The notes: generated by a model from the sequence alone, not told the origin. A DNA stretch of 64,000 nt from Toxonevra muliebris (GCA_963691655.1 OY829329.1:20412708-20476707); one strand, 5' to 3'. Shown: positions 36,301-40,740, numbered from the stretch's first letter. Program-made: numbers and translations.

Positions 36301-36811
36301 TACAGCTCCGTTGCACTGCCGAAATCCACAACATCTATTGGAAATCTACTGAAAAATTGATCATGCAAGCAAGTAGTGTACATCATCACAATTACGAGGA
36401 CATCGATAGCGACAGTAACATCAATGTGATACAACCACCTGATAGTGACACATACGATCAATATGCATTACATGACAGTAGATTATTGCATAAGAATGAT
36501 AACTACTTAACACAGTTGCAAGGTAACTAAACTATTATTAACTTAACTTGAGTTAAATTTCTAATTTAATTTTCTTCCTGTACACAGAATTTCTTTTTCA
36601 ATTTGTTCCCTCATCGAGTAACGATCCGAACTCAGCTTGGGCAACAAGTGGTGCTGATATAACTACATCATCATCATTTACACAATGTAGCGTAATTAAA
36701 TTAATTTTTGCAATTTTTTGTATATACCAATATTTGCCTGAATTATTAGTTAACATTCTGCATTGGGGTTACAAGCGAAAATTATTTCAACATCAAATTG
36801 AAATATGTTGA
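3335..36811 (+). CDS. Beaten-path (Beat) family Ig-domain membrane protein, 7 coding exons
   Basis: Coding exons are 3335-3395, 25884-26092, 28539-28674, 29012-29145, 29272-29394, 36306-36522 and 36588-36811. All introns are GT/AG, the phases join without a break, and the total is 1104 nt, giving 367 residues. Residues 1-20 are a hydrophobic signal peptide. Ig domain 1 has C47, W61 in VKWYKG, the family-typical EFYRYTPKE stretch, and C114 in YSCEVSADAPSF. Ig domain 2 has C161 (NCTS), W174 (NLTW) and C224 (LRCTAEI). Residues 230-293 are a polar linker. Residues 329-351 are hydrophobic and followed by basic GYKRK, which suggests a membrane anchor with a short tail. Beat proteins are neuronal cell-surface or secreted adhesion modulators, and several bind Side-family receptors in axon guidance. 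Sequons include NES, NCT and NLT. Family membership is firm. Which Beat paralogue this is cannot be told by eye. Confidence 0.93.
4336..4788 (-). pseudogene. MADF-domain-like coding fragment
   Basis: The C-terminal half of this 150-codon frame reads WNMAETITLINLYSQCECLW, later YNRSGLEKNGW, then DVEEVKRKAKHFQNF. This follows the MADF pattern: W-x-x-E-x-x-x-x-L-I-x-L, then C/P-x-L-W, then an internal Trp, then V-x-x-x-W/K-K. MADF domains occur in insect DNA-binding regulators and in genes domesticated from, or carried by, transposons. The expected Trp in the last helix is changed and the frame ends abruptly. The N-terminal half has a homopolymer-derived lysine run. I read it as a decayed fragment. 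CAGTG-type ends at about 4033 and 4832 could delimit a transposon, but their flanks do not match. Confidence 0.4.
4942..5270. mobile_element. MITE-like element with GAACAGAATGTGAAG ends
   Basis: The left end (4947-4976, GAACAGAATGTGAAGCTGAA) is mirrored at the right end (5238-5268), whose reverse complement starts GGAATAGAATGTGAAG. Internal segments repeat the same words (CAATGTGAAG, GAAGCGTAAAAT). A shorter relative lies at 8936-9031. There is no coding capacity. Superfamily unknown. Confidence 0.45.
5926..5931 (-). terminator. Poly(A) signal of the bZIP-like gene
   Basis: AATAAA on the minus strand, 75 bp past the stop codon at 6006. Confidence 0.5.
6006..7595 (-). CDS. bZIP-like protein with Pro/Ser repeat, single exon, nested in Beat intron 1
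   Basis: An open frame runs from 7763, but I choose the ATG at 7595 (529 residues). A minus-strand TATAAAAG at 7692-7685 would start transcription near 7660, downstream of the earlier Met codons. Residues about 350-388 are a proline/serine repeat (PPPSSVP type). At about residues 440-463, RRDKNTEACRASRRAKK fits the bZIP basic signature N-x-x-A-(A/C)-x-x-S-R. The following heptads hold Leu, Phe, Tyr and Met rather than regular leucines, so the zipper is non-canonical. A basic stretch in mid-protein (CARRKRAM) may be a nuclear signal. AATAAA on the minus strand at 5931-5926 lies 75 bp past the stop. It is probably a sequence-specific transcription factor, perhaps lineage-specific. I do not recognise a named orthologue. 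The long intact frame among decayed DNA argues for function. Confidence 0.72.
   Translation of the reverse strand: MSEYQHKKFSRKAEQPSTRRDAYLCFYADSSTTQKEEEQINVEILASENKSSSDIENNPASTSSSADGDGDRSTQTTDSNNVNIIEVQPLLPSLLGCDNQHLNTLREAIKNISESRGSDDLSNCTDFNCFTKPNVARKSTTGISNLNSFKRASKTEAALRFKTKSVFQSFIYEGKPQGVCPFSSTIVSQQNSVNYTQAYTHPRKAATEENYQPSISPSNNRKKKQNNFLASPTTTLATAPTTSSSAISCARRKRAMTSSPPAPCYAKRVKVDSTQMNTSDKILQRAIIPIGTRKPIFFTTTSTPGRTPSTPVLPHAIPSPIHTTEESQTSFALSPPTVPSPLTPMPSYLLPPSSVPPPSFIPPPSSVPPLSSVPPPSSVPLPLSVPPPSSLPQPSGLSTLSILLPSTIPLSQLSLIPSEKLEDTLKYHKHMVRNFPKKQRSPKDQERRDKNTEACRASRRAKKIARLLMEANYKRFNEEYKFFAKMYIRTQIYLYHLGEEEKKLQQKPNNKPFSIDYLMGLTNNESSNT
7685..7692 (-). promoter_or_regulatory. TATA box of the nested bZIP-like gene
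   Basis: On the minus strand this reads TATAAAAG, 90 bp upstream of the chosen ATG at 7595. TTCATC about 40 bp downstream could act as initiator. This box is the main reason for preferring the 529-residue start over the longer frame. Confidence 0.5.
7837..8020. repeat. Inverted-repeat element with AGAGAGGTAGAAAA arms
   Basis: The left arm AGAGAGGTAGAAAATTAGGT (from about 7840) pairs with the right arm at about 7985-8018, whose reverse complement reads AGAGAGAGGTAGAAAAATAG. A 115-bp loop lies between. It sits directly upstream of the bZIP-like gene promoter. A related element is at 26.88 kb. Confidence 0.45.
8030..8930. other. Intron sequence without recognised gene
   Basis: A/T homopolymers and short direct repeats, for example three copies of an AAAAAATTCTG word at 8809-8868. 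A CAGTGTTGCCA motif at about 8204 resembles hAT transposon ends, but no partner was found. Confidence 0.4.
8936..9031. mobile_element. Short palindromic MITE related to the one at 4.9 kb
   Basis: It begins GTGAGGAACAGAATGTGAGC and ends ACGCTACATTCTGTTC, whose reverse complement is GAACAGAATGTAGCGT. It shares the word TTTGTCGCGCTT with the 4.9-kb element. About 96 bp, non-coding, foldback-capable. Confidence 0.45.
10155..10177 (+). repeat. Poly-G run, 23 G
   Basis: A pure run of 23 G inside the RT region of the LINE relic, followed by TGGG. Such a run can fold into G-quadruplexes. An identical-length run is at 11216. Confidence 0.9.
11216..11238 (+). repeat. Poly-G run, 23 G
   Basis: A second pure run of 23 G, near the end of the RNase H region of the same LINE relic (after the position expected for the NE-x-A-D motif). 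Confidence 0.9.
11250..12100. other. AT-rich spacer without recognised feature
   Basis: No protein-like frame. T-runs at about 11650 and 12050 could be degraded tails of the flanking LINE relics. Confidence 0.4.
12130..12790 (-). mobile_element. LINE relic: RNase H region, minus strand
   Basis: The minus strand reads VTAKAVNLKLLDKV then TAIMITGALRNISTKVLFAI, the post-RT segment of RNase-H LINEs. It continues to DIYTDGLKLEERVGCGIFCS, the RNase H start with YTDGSK changed to YTDGLK, and RLSFRLPDHCCVFQA. Later parts (IPIYTESQAAIMSL) match the second RNase H block with Asp changed to Glu. It is truncated and inactive, and oriented opposite to the relic at 10-11.2 kb. Confidence 0.75.
13262..13748 (+). 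mobile_element. ITmD37E-like transposase relic
   Basis: The + strand frames give IMNDETYVLGD (first catalytic Asp), then after a shift REC-EQCK-TQKNSKFRKKFLVW and WKAICSCGRRSSPFVTTGAI. This tracks the copy at 63 kb (MDDETYILADF; WQAICSCSKRSKSFVTVGSI) almost block by block. The second Asp block is decayed. Both copies resemble the mosquito ITmD37E group by the DDETY motif. That placement is from memory of the family and unverified. Confidence 0.6.
13760..15055. other. Intron sequence without recognised gene
   Basis: AT-rich, no protein-like frames, no clear terminal repeats. Confidence 0.4.
15080..15410 (+). mobile_element. Tc1-like transposase C-terminal relic
   Basis: The + strand reads DNDPKHCSDDV (second catalytic Asp block), then SQSPDLNVI (third block, SPDLNPIE degraded), then GEKFAELEKGGLKIPQSTID, the usual Tc1 C-terminal stretch. 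Several stops break it. No terminal repeats were assigned. Confidence 0.65.
15560..16165 (+). mobile_element. LINE relic: endonuclease-RT linker and first RT motifs
   Basis: Frames read ETTRELAGSKLRQPRPIKYE and LTSTDEQLERYKKQFSTISN, the linker of RTE-type LINEs, then SVQEISDAISTLKK, then KKGTLSECLNYRGIMLFSIP, equivalent to the RT motif KKGD-x-N-W-RGI-L. Frameshifts are frequent. Confidence 0.65.
16160..16760 (+). mobile_element. LINE relic: RNase H end and CCHC-like C-terminus
   Basis: It reads DITSRLAMECVQKLNDCARV, ELTLVWMRAYSGIEQNETAD (RNase H block with NE-x-AD), and CRLCMEKLETSAHLLCQCPAL, the cysteine-histidine tail common in these LINEs. A 3' UTR and the A-rich end near 16760-16830 may follow. 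The join with the RTE-type piece before it suggests nested or adjacent insertions of two different LINEs. Confidence 0.7.
16830..17685. other. Intron sequence without recognised gene
   Basis: AT-rich with no protein-like frames. Confidence 0.4.
17690..18112 (-). mobile_element. Tc1-like remnant with one terminal repeat
   Basis: At its left end GGTGGTACAAAAGTTTCTTT follows a TA-containing flank and looks like a Tc1 terminal repeat. The minus strand then reads LVTKIGNS, CVITS and, near 17960-18010, DWP-NFPDLNPIE-type residues (FPDLSPIENVWNS when frameshifts are allowed), the third catalytic block of DD34E transposases. The rest of the element is missing. A separate dispersed repeat begins at 18113. 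Confidence 0.5.
18113..18385 (+). repeat. Dispersed repeat, copy 1 (partner at 27824)
   Basis: It shares with 27824-28121 long near-identical segments such as CGTTTATATCAACTCGCTTT, ACTTTCCGATGAGC and ACAGCATACTTTCAGGCTGG. Both copies are in direct orientation. The 3' part holds a partial internal duplication of the CAGCATACTTTCAGG unit. Non-coding; type unknown. Confidence 0.7.
18529..18774 (+). repeat. 246-bp dispersed repeat, copy A (hosts a SINE)
   Basis: Starts AGCAGTCATGATTTTGGAGT and ends ATGCATTCTTTTACAG plus CTCT. It matches 33994-34239 at equal length with scattered substitutions. Words of the type TTGACTCCAAAA recur inside. The SINE at 18775 inserted at its 3' edge, using the repeat's own TTTACAGCTCT as target site. 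Confidence 0.75.
18775..19086 (+). mobile_element. tRNA-derived SINE (family 1), copy 1, 312 bp
   Basis: The body is flanked by the 11-bp target duplication TTTACAGCTCT (18764-18774 and 19087-19097). The tRNA-like head has an A box (TAGTCTAGTAGG, 18787-18798) and a perfect B box (GGTTCGATTCC, 18829-18839), so it carries an internal RNA polymerase III promoter. The body holds CGGAATCGGCGTTAAACTGT and the 3' end is a CCTAACCTAACC tail. The head looks like an Asp/Glu-type tRNA but the anticodon arm is degraded. Transcribed by Pol III, mobilised by a LINE. Confidence 0.88.
19098..20395. other. Intron sequence without recognised gene
   Basis: Short frames on both strands lack domain signatures. 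Word-level resemblance to coding DNA is too weak to call. Confidence 0.35.
20400..20905 (+). mobile_element. RTE-like LINE relic (post-catalytic RT segment)
   Basis: It reads AGSATGLKINVCQSKVMC, then FTVNNEALDNVDSFCYLE, KTKDGGSSANINNHINKAKQ, and after a shift FINRCLSKTLRIFWPPTVNN. This is the order found in RTE-type LINEs (GL-IN-KTKVM; FCYLGS; DGG-DI-RI-KA; INKCLR-ILRI-WP). The catalytic ADD box is not included. Confidence 0.75.
21227..22309. mobile_element. Pogo/Tc1-type non-autonomous element, TA-flanked, 1083 bp
   Basis: The left end CAGTAATCCCCGCTTAATTG and the right end, whose reverse complement is CAGTAATTCCCGGCTTAATT, form terminal repeats. Both are flanked by TA (21225-21226 and 22310-22311). 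CAGT-starting ends rich in CGCTTAATTG resemble pogo/Tigger ends. The interior has no transposase, and another inverted-repeat element is nested in it. Confidence 0.7.
21475..22201. mobile_element. Inverted-repeat element nested in the TA-flanked element
   Basis: The left end AGGTCTGTTCACGTACGAAA is mirrored at the right by GTACGTGAAGAGCC. Inside both ends, TTGCAAGTTT-CTACTAGT and CTCTCGCTGCAAG words recur. TTATG or TATG flanks both sides and may be the target duplication. A relative starts at 23007. Non-coding. Confidence 0.45.
23007..23400. repeat. Relative of the 21.5-kb inverted-repeat element
   Basis: It opens AGGTCTGTTCGAGTACTTTT and carries TTTGCAAGTTACTAGAAACA and AAAACTTGCAAGTTTTCTC words as in 21475-22201. 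The right end is not defined. Confidence 0.4.
23700..25330 (+). mobile_element. RTE-like LINE relic, most of the RT
   Basis: Frames give APPYTEKIEEAIQNLKLNKP then AGKNDIEPELL (RT N-terminus), LPLKLIRIIKVMYENSEL and TNAGVKQECPLSALFF (motif B), DLDFADDICLFSHKF near 24690-24735 (the catalytic ADD box), KIECQQVDYVDKFCYLGSMM, TIDGGAEEEYANNRLNKARS, then KRRKWRWIRHALRKPSDNTT (C-terminal basic motif). Many frameshifts. A second insertion or low-complexity patch (AAT repeats) sits at about 24405-24425. Confidence 0.8.
25335..25880. other. AT-rich end of Beat intron 1
   Basis: Homopolymers and TA-rich sequence up to the branch and acceptor region of exon 2. No gene seen. Confidence 0.4.
25884..26092 (+). 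CDS. Beat-family gene, coding exon 2 (first half of Ig1)
   Basis: The exon is bounded by a TTTTCGTTACAG acceptor and a GTAAGAG donor and is 209 nt long. It encodes residues 21-90, including the first Ig cysteine (C47 in LKCFYD), the core tryptophan (W61) and the RREFYRYTPKE stretch diagnostic of Beat proteins. Confidence 0.93.
26879..27067. mobile_element. Short MITE with GTTCGCACGGACGC ends
   Basis: The left end GTTCGCACGGACGC pairs with the right end, whose reverse complement is GTTCATACGGGCGC. Next to the ends lie AGAGAGGTAG and AGAGAGATAGAAAA words, linking it to the element at 7.84 kb. About 189 bp, non-coding. Confidence 0.5.
27455..27670. repeat. 210-bp palindromic element
   Basis: The left arm GAAGCATAAAATTTACTAGA (27459) is mirrored by the right arm near 27643-27665, whose reverse complement is GAAGCATAAAATTTACTAGG. 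Further in, TCGTTTTGGTCGACTACAAC pairs with GTTGTAGTCGAC. It can fold as a long hairpin inside intron 2. Probably a MITE; superfamily unknown. Confidence 0.6.
27824..28121 (+). repeat. Dispersed repeat, copy 2 (partner at 18113)
   Basis: Same repeat as 18113-18385. Here the ACAATAATTATA-GCATACTTTCAGG unit occurs twice in tandem, ending at GGTTGGTGT. Confidence 0.7.
28204..28526 (-). pseudogene. Frameshifted small ORF of unknown identity in Beat intron 2
   Basis: The ATG at 28526 opens MSMNCKFLKILEEYESLKQ and runs to about 28433. There a one-base shift moves the frame to KQSLNAIENAKTKMVNPSPS, and after one in-frame TAG it continues as DTFQKQLETLKGIVKTLPLL to a TAA at 28204. Together this is about 105 codons with Lys/Leu-rich, helix-like composition. 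The two halves look like one former protein. I do not recognise it. It starts 12 bp from the acceptor of Beat exon 3, on the opposite strand. It could also be a fortuitous open frame. Confidence 0.3.
28539..28674 (+). CDS. Beat-family gene, coding exon 3 (second half of Ig1)
   Basis: The exon has a CATTTCAG acceptor and a GTAAGC donor and is 136 nt long. It encodes residues 91-135 plus one base. It contains the Ig C-terminal motif TGKYSCEVSADAPSF with C114, and a sequon at N95. Confidence 0.93.
29012..29145 (+). CDS. Beat-family gene, coding exon 4 (start of Ig2)
   Basis: The acceptor is ATCTTTCAG and the donor GTGAGT; length 134 nt. It encodes residues 136-180 with RYRIGDILRGNCTS (C161) and PAANLTW (W174), both well conserved across Beat proteins. 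Confidence 0.93.
29272..29394 (+). CDS. Beat-family gene, coding exon 5 (middle of Ig2)
   Basis: The acceptor is ACTCATTACAG and the donor GTGAGT; length 123 nt, in phase 0. It encodes residues 181-221, ending in the strand-E/F region LGIQFVVMDHHFENGKMK just before the second Ig2 cysteine. Confidence 0.92.
29693..30004 (-). mobile_element. tRNA-derived SINE (family 1), copy 2, 312 bp
   Basis: Same family as 18775-19086, in opposite orientation and of identical length. The B box lies on the minus strand at 29949-29939 and the A box at 29992-29981. A 12-bp target duplication with one mismatch flanks it (GGAACAGTCGAT at 29681-29692; GGAACAGGCGAT at 30005-30016). It lies in Beat intron 5. Confidence 0.88.
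30017..30924. other. Intron 5 sequence without recognised gene
   Basis: AT-rich; no coding or repeat signature apart from the SINE target duplication at the left edge. Confidence 0.4.
30927..32214 (-). mobile_element. mariner-type (DD37D-spaced) transposon, 1288 bp, nearly complete
   Basis: The ends are CAGGTTGACAATCGTAAAGT at the left and, reverse-complemented at the right, CAGGGTGACAATTGTAAAGT. Both are flanked by TA (30925-30926 and 32215-32216). One transposase frame fills the interior. The catalytic spacing and motif order suggest the maT-like branch of Tc1/mariner. Inserted in Beat intron 5, antisense to the gene. Few differences between the two ends point to fairly recent insertion. 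Confidence 0.92.
31049..32059 (-). pseudogene. mariner-type transposase, 336 codons with two in-frame stops
   Basis: The ATG at 32059 opens MDKENIRREIMKFHLANYSS, a helix-turn-helix (SSRQIAKALNLSSRTVDRAI). A second helix-turn-helix follows at RRSMRKIAKEVGVNRETVQI. Catalytic residues lie in LFTDEKIF, FQQDSAPSH and LDLNPMDYS, with 37 residues between the second Asp and the Asp of NPMD. The frame stays constant to TGA at 31049. Only two TGA stops break it: one after NETGGF at 31918-31920, and one at 31223-31225 where Trp is usual. It is therefore a barely decayed copy, inactive by nonsense changes only. Confidence 0.88.
32514..33580. mobile_element. TTAA-flanked element with inverted ends (host of SINE family 2)
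   Basis: The left end (AGGTGGAAGGCCACTGCGAC) and the reverse complement of the right end (GGGAGAAGGCCACTGTGACG) form terminal repeats. Both are flanked by TTAA (32510-32513 and 33581-33584), the target site of piggyBac-type elements. No transposase is seen, so it is non-autonomous. Without the SINE it is about 760 bp. Confidence 0.55.
33073..33366 (+). mobile_element. tRNA-derived SINE (family 2), 294 bp
   Basis: A perfect 12-bp target duplication, GACGCGACCAGT, flanks it (33061-33072 and 33367-33378). The head has a canonical A box (TAGCCTAGTGG, 33081-33091) and a decayed B box (GGTTCATATCT, 33125-33135). The 3' tail is an ATAGTAGTAGTATT run. Its body is unrelated to family 1 apart from a short TTCGCCGTTCGGATTC stretch. 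It is nested inside the TTAA-flanked element. Confidence 0.87.
33994..34239 (+). repeat. 246-bp dispersed repeat, copy B
   Basis: Direct-orientation copy of 18529-18774, ending TTTTACAGTTCT without a SINE. It therefore serves as the empty-site version of the SINE target. Confidence 0.75.
34245..34745 (-). mobile_element. Tc1-like transposase N-terminal relic
   Basis: The minus strand reads LLDCSNKMIRNAIVQQPRE, then MSPKMVSVPNQVMLKEVSIE, NFRRQANKTPKIIEKYQF, KKWRNILYTDES and, shifted, KIILYGGRRSASL. This is the middle of a Tc1 transposase, with the first catalytic Asp in YTDES. It abuts copy B of the 246-bp repeat. Confidence 0.65.
34750..36300. other. End of Beat intron 5, no gene recognised
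   Basis: Contains a stretch of His/Ser/Thr-coding-like sequence at about 34970-35235 without a domain, and one copy of a 69-bp repeat at 35905-35973. Confidence 0.35.
35905..35973 (+). repeat. 69-bp dispersed repeat, copy 1
   Basis: CTCGTTGCAGAGTTGCTTTT through GTAATGATACT matches 58791-58859 at the same length and in direct orientation. Each copy is followed by a GTGCTCGGTTTGG-like palindromic segment, so the full repeat is probably longer. Confidence 0.6.
36306..36522 (+). CDS. Beat-family gene, coding exon 6 (end of Ig2 and linker)
   Basis: The acceptor is TATTTTTACAG and the donor GTAACT; length 217 nt. It encodes residues 222-293. LRCTAEIHNIYW supplies the closing Ig2 cysteine (C224). 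A polar stretch rich in Asp, His, Ser and Asn follows and looks like an unstructured stalk. Confidence 0.9.
36588..36811 (+). CDS. Beat-family gene, coding exon 7 (membrane anchor and tail)
   Basis: Intron 6 is only 65 bp. The exon opens after TGTACACAG and runs to TGA at 36809-36811. It encodes a Ser/Thr-rich stretch, a hydrophobic segment at residues 329-351, and a short tail with GYKRK. The basic tail favours a transmembrane anchor over a GPI signal, but the second option is not excluded. Confidence 0.85.
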
Positions 36812-36998
36812 CTTTTCCTAGTACATCCTTAGATGATTTTGTGTGATTGATTCTGTGTGTGTGCAGCACAGTTCAGTTCACTCCACACTAATGTATGCAC
36901 ATAAATTTGTATAAATACGCGTAATATTTAATATTATAATGTACGATAACTTTAGCAGTGTAGTGTGAATATACGAGTATGTAGTATGTATATATTTA

Positions 36999-37034
36999 AA
37001 TAAAATATATTTCAATTTACTATTGTATAATAAA
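36999..37034 (+). terminator. Poly(A) signals of the Beat-family gene
   Basis: Two AATAAA hexamers at 36999-37004 and 37029-37034 lie about 190-220 bp after the stop codon. They are the first good candidates for mRNA 3' end formation. Confidence 0.55.
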
Positions 37035-37264
37035 GCGCAATTTTATACAAAAATATTTATTGCAATATTTGCCAAATATATAAAGTACATTTATTTCATA
37101 AGAGCGTTAGCGCTAAATGTGTTTAATTAAGAAAGTTTAAAGAGGTAAGTATTTAAGTAGCTGATTTATTGATATTGGACTATTTGGATAAAACTAAAAT
37201 TACATTTTGGATAGTAAGATATTTTGATTAGTTTTGGTTCTGTGATGATTTAATTTTTATTTTT

Positions 37265-37490
37265 TTTTATCGATATTTATTATTATTTTTTTTATCGATA
37301 TTTATTATTATTATTTTTTTTATCGATATTTATTTTTTTTTTTATCGATATTTATTATTATTTTTTTTATCGATATTTATTATTATTATTTTTTTTATCG
37401 ATATTTATTATTATTATTTTTTTTATCGATATTTATTATTATTATTTTTTTTATCGATATTTATTATTATCATTTTTTTTATCGATATTT
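37265..37490 (+). repeat. Tandem array with nine TATCGATA motifs
   Basis: The repeat unit is T-run, TATCGATA, TTTATTATTATTATT. TATCGATA starts at 37268, 37293, 37321, 37343, 37368, 37396, 37424, 37452 and 37480, with spacings of 22, 25 or 28 bp that differ by whole TTA units. TATCGATA is the DRE motif bound in flies by DREF, and its CGATA part is bound by BEAF-32. Whether it is bound here is not known. It lies about 230 bp past the second Beat poly(A) signal. Confidence 0.9.
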
Positions 37491-37698
37491 ATTATTATGT
37501 ATTATTATTATTTACTATTATTATTTATTATTATTATTTATTATTATTATTTATTATTATTATGTATTATTATTATTTATTATTATTATCTATTATTATT
37601 TATTATTATTATGTTAGTATTATTTATTATTATTATTTGTTATTATTATTATGTTAGTATTATTTATTATTATTATTTGTTATTATTATTTATTATCT
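37491..37698 (+). repeat. TTA/TTAT-type microsatellite
   Basis: A nearly continuous ATT-repeat run with occasional G or C changes, contiguous with the TATCGATA array. The array unit probably expanded from it. Confidence 0.9.
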
Positions 37699-37714
37699 TT
37701 ATTTACGATTGTAG

Positions 37715-37995
37715 GTCAAATCGATCGATGTTTTGATGGCTGTAGACGACAAAAAGAGTACGGATTCTGAGGCCAAGAAACCAATTTCCGAACCCTTTTT
37801 TGCCAGGAGGTCAGCAGATTCATTCCCTGAGTGTCCAGGAAACAGCAGGCTATTATGTTTTCCCACTCAAGCCTGGATTTACAATGAATAACCAGTTTAG
37901 ATGTAGTTAGAGGATTAAGCAAGGATTTAAATGACAATGGTCAATTGCCTTGACAATTGCAAAAATTTCTTCCTGAAAAACAGAAGCATGTAACC
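37715..37995 (-). mobile_element. LINE RNase H relic, minus strand
   Basis: The minus strand reads FQEEIFAIVKAIDN, LTTSKLVIHCKSRLEW and CCFLDTQGMNLLTSWQKRV, which out of frame tracks W-V-P-G-H-S-G-N-E-x-ADLLAKKGS of LINE RNase H domains. Short and broken. Confidence 0.6.
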
Positions 37996-38039
37996 TAAGA
38001 TGGCCGTTATGCCATCAGTCACTTAAGGGGGCCAACGCA

Positions 38040-40740
38040 CATTTATTTAGGTGTGTGCCATAATTAAGTGATATGATGGAAGTGTGGACTATCACCTCCT
38101 CGTGGTGACGGCTGGTAACAGTTGCATGTCAGATGACTGATACGCAAAACTGTTATCTGGTAACAGGGCACATCAGATGTCTGATGTGCAACTGGCTAAG
38201 ATAGTCCAGGCGGAGGGAGAACCCCCTCTTAAATAAAAACTCCCCTAATCCCGGGTGTTATGCGAACCGTGCCTATTGGTTTGGCAGTCAGGGGATTAAC
38301 CCCTAGTAAGCTGATGTATGTGGATCCACCGTTTGTTTTATATATAGTTATATGATGAAGTAATTATATGAAATTAGCACGGTGGATCCGCGTTCGTTGG
38401 TTTTTTAGGGTTAAAAATAGGCTGTCTTTCAACGAAGCATCTGACTGGTGCCTGCCCGCTCTTGAGTGAGTGGGGGCTATGTCACGGCGGACCTTTCTTT
38501 CCCCCACACTTGTGGGAATAAAATAAAAAAAAAAATAGAAAAATTATGCGGGTTCTTATACCGATTCTCAACTGGCTGATCGTGAGGAATGACACCAATC
38601 ACCAGGTTCTAACATCTAGGAGCAGAAAAACTACAAGACGTACGGACGACGAAGGTAGTAAAGCTCTTAAATTTGCACCGAACCCAATGACAGCAACAGA
38701 GATATCTGAACGGAAGAGAAGTCATGGTGCATTGGGTTCCAAGGGAGCTTCGGCTCTTGAGAAAACACAACCAAAACCATCGACGAGTATTGGACTGACC
38801 TCTGGACAGTTGAGGAAGTCAACAGGTCTGAGTGACGCTGGTATCAAATGTTATTCGCGGTATATCAAAGAAGGCTTAACGCCTGAGGAGGCAAAGATAC
38901 TCCGGCTGACGTGAGGAAGCGAGGCGCGGACGGAATTAATCCGCATGATGAAGCGTATATCGCAGAAATTAAAGAGGTGCCTGGAGGCCTGGTGTTAGCT
39001 ACGCTATTAAAGGCATTAGACTGGCTGTACTTTTCTTCGAGAAAAGAAGGGGCAGATAGAAGATGCAATAATAGAAAAAATGTGTAAGGGCTGGAGAGTA
39101 AAACTCCATACTGGTGGATTGTGCGGAATACGACAGAATGGCTGCACATAACGGCTCCAAAACTGCTAAGCTATAAGGGCGTAGAGCTATCAACGTATAT
39201 TGGGAAAAAAAATACCAGGTGAACATATGTTGACAATCTACCTGCCTAAGGCAGCAGGTGTTGACACCAAGAAGATCCTGCATCTCATTATTGCCCAAAA
39301 TGAGGGTTTTCTCACAAGCTTGTGGAGAATCTTCAGGGGCAAGGATGAGAAAAAGGGCAAGCTTCTAACGATTGGTGTTGACTACCGTTCGTTGGAGGCA
39401 ATCAAAGTAAACAACTGTATTGTACGACACAGGTTTGGTTGCGTCCCTGTTCATTTGCATAAACCTCTGGAAACGCAGCAAGTGAGTGAACGTTAAAGCT
39501 CCGTCAGGTGACGCTACCGAACTACCGATGGATGTTGCTGAAAAGGTAGGAGAAGAAGCAGCAAGAAGTGGGAAAGTTGAGGAAGTTTGCGTACTGCCTC
39601 ATGAAGCTAAGGGTTTTGAAGATCTCGACCTCACCTTGTTGAACATCACGTAAGATGAAGAATCCGAAGGGACTCTGTCAAAGGCGGATAGCGATATCAC
39701 TCTGACAAGAGATGAACAGCAACAACAATAATCAGCGAGATGGTCAGCACTAAAGTCGCCCAAACAAATCTCTACCATGCGAGCGCTGCTTATTCGGTAA
39801 TTGCTAGAGCGACGCTCAGGTCAAAACTGGGTATAGTGCTGTTCCAGGAACCCTGCTATTTCAGGGGTCAAATTAAAGGTTTGGCTGTAAAAAATACACA
39901 GGTAATCTGCGATGTTTGGTGTGAAAATCCCAGAACTTGTATATTAGTAACACTCGGTTTGAATTATTTATATCTTTCAGAATATCTAACTAGAGACCTT
40001 GCGAAGATCTCGATGAAAACCAAGGACAGCACTGTAACAGGAAGAAGTTATCAGTTACTTGGATGCGATGCAAACGCACACAATGAGAGAGCACAAACAC
40101 CAACCGAAGAGGTGAGTACATTCTTGAATTTATCCTTAGTAATAAATTAAAAATTTTTAATGTAGGAAATATACCAACATTTGCCACCAGTGTGCATAAA
40201 GAGGTCCTAGACATGACTATAGGAAATACTCTGATGAGCGGACTGGCCAGGAACTGGGTTGTTTCTGATGAACCTTCTATGTCAGATCACAGAATTATAA
40301 GGAAATGCACCCCACCAATAAAAAGAATTTTAAGGAATCCTAAGAAAACAAATTAGGATCAGTATCTAGAAAACCTGAGAACAAACACAACTCGGAATGA
40401 ACTAGATTTAGAAGCAATGGTACAAAACTTCAATAAGGCAATTATTGATGCGTACGAGGGCAGTCGTCCAGTGAGCAAAATAAATTCCACCAAGAACCTA
40501 CTTTAGTGGAATAATGACATAACAAAACTGAAAACGGAAATTCGGAGGTAGTTCAACCGGTCAAAACAAACCGGGACTGATCAGAATGATTTCTATTCAG
40601 TAAAGCTTGTGAGATGTCTTGAAAATATCAAAAGCAATCTCTTTATTTTTACCTAAGGAATGGAATCACACATTTCTCGGTGAAGATCTCTAGTAGAATT
40701 ATTACTAAGCAGTTCGTTTTGCTCTAGATATTTTATAGAG
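38040..40740 (+). mobile_element. LINE 5' half: 5' UTR, ORF1 and endonuclease
   Basis: 38040-38530 is a GC-richer leader. ORF1 remnants follow: 38546-38914 (LTSGQLRKSTGLSDAGIKCY; TPEEAKIL) and 39200-39496 (LTIYLPKAAGVDTKKILHL; LEAIKVNNCIVRHRFGCVPV). ORF2 starts near 39740: KVAQTNLYHASAAYSVIARA, LFQEPCYFRG (catalytic Glu), VKNTQVICDVWCENPRTCIL, LLGCDANAHN (catalytic Asp/Asn). This is an apurinic-type endonuclease. Stops and a truncation before the RT follow at about 40740. The 60.6-kb element could be the 3' half of the same family. Confidence 0.82.

Noticed and set aside
36860..37500. CRISPR-like array in the regularly spaced TATCGATA repeats
   Set aside because: The spacers are simple TTA runs, not unique sequence, and the host is a eukaryote.
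37497..37736. Open frame of Tyr/Leu/Ile repeats
   Set aside because: Translation of the TTA microsatellite.
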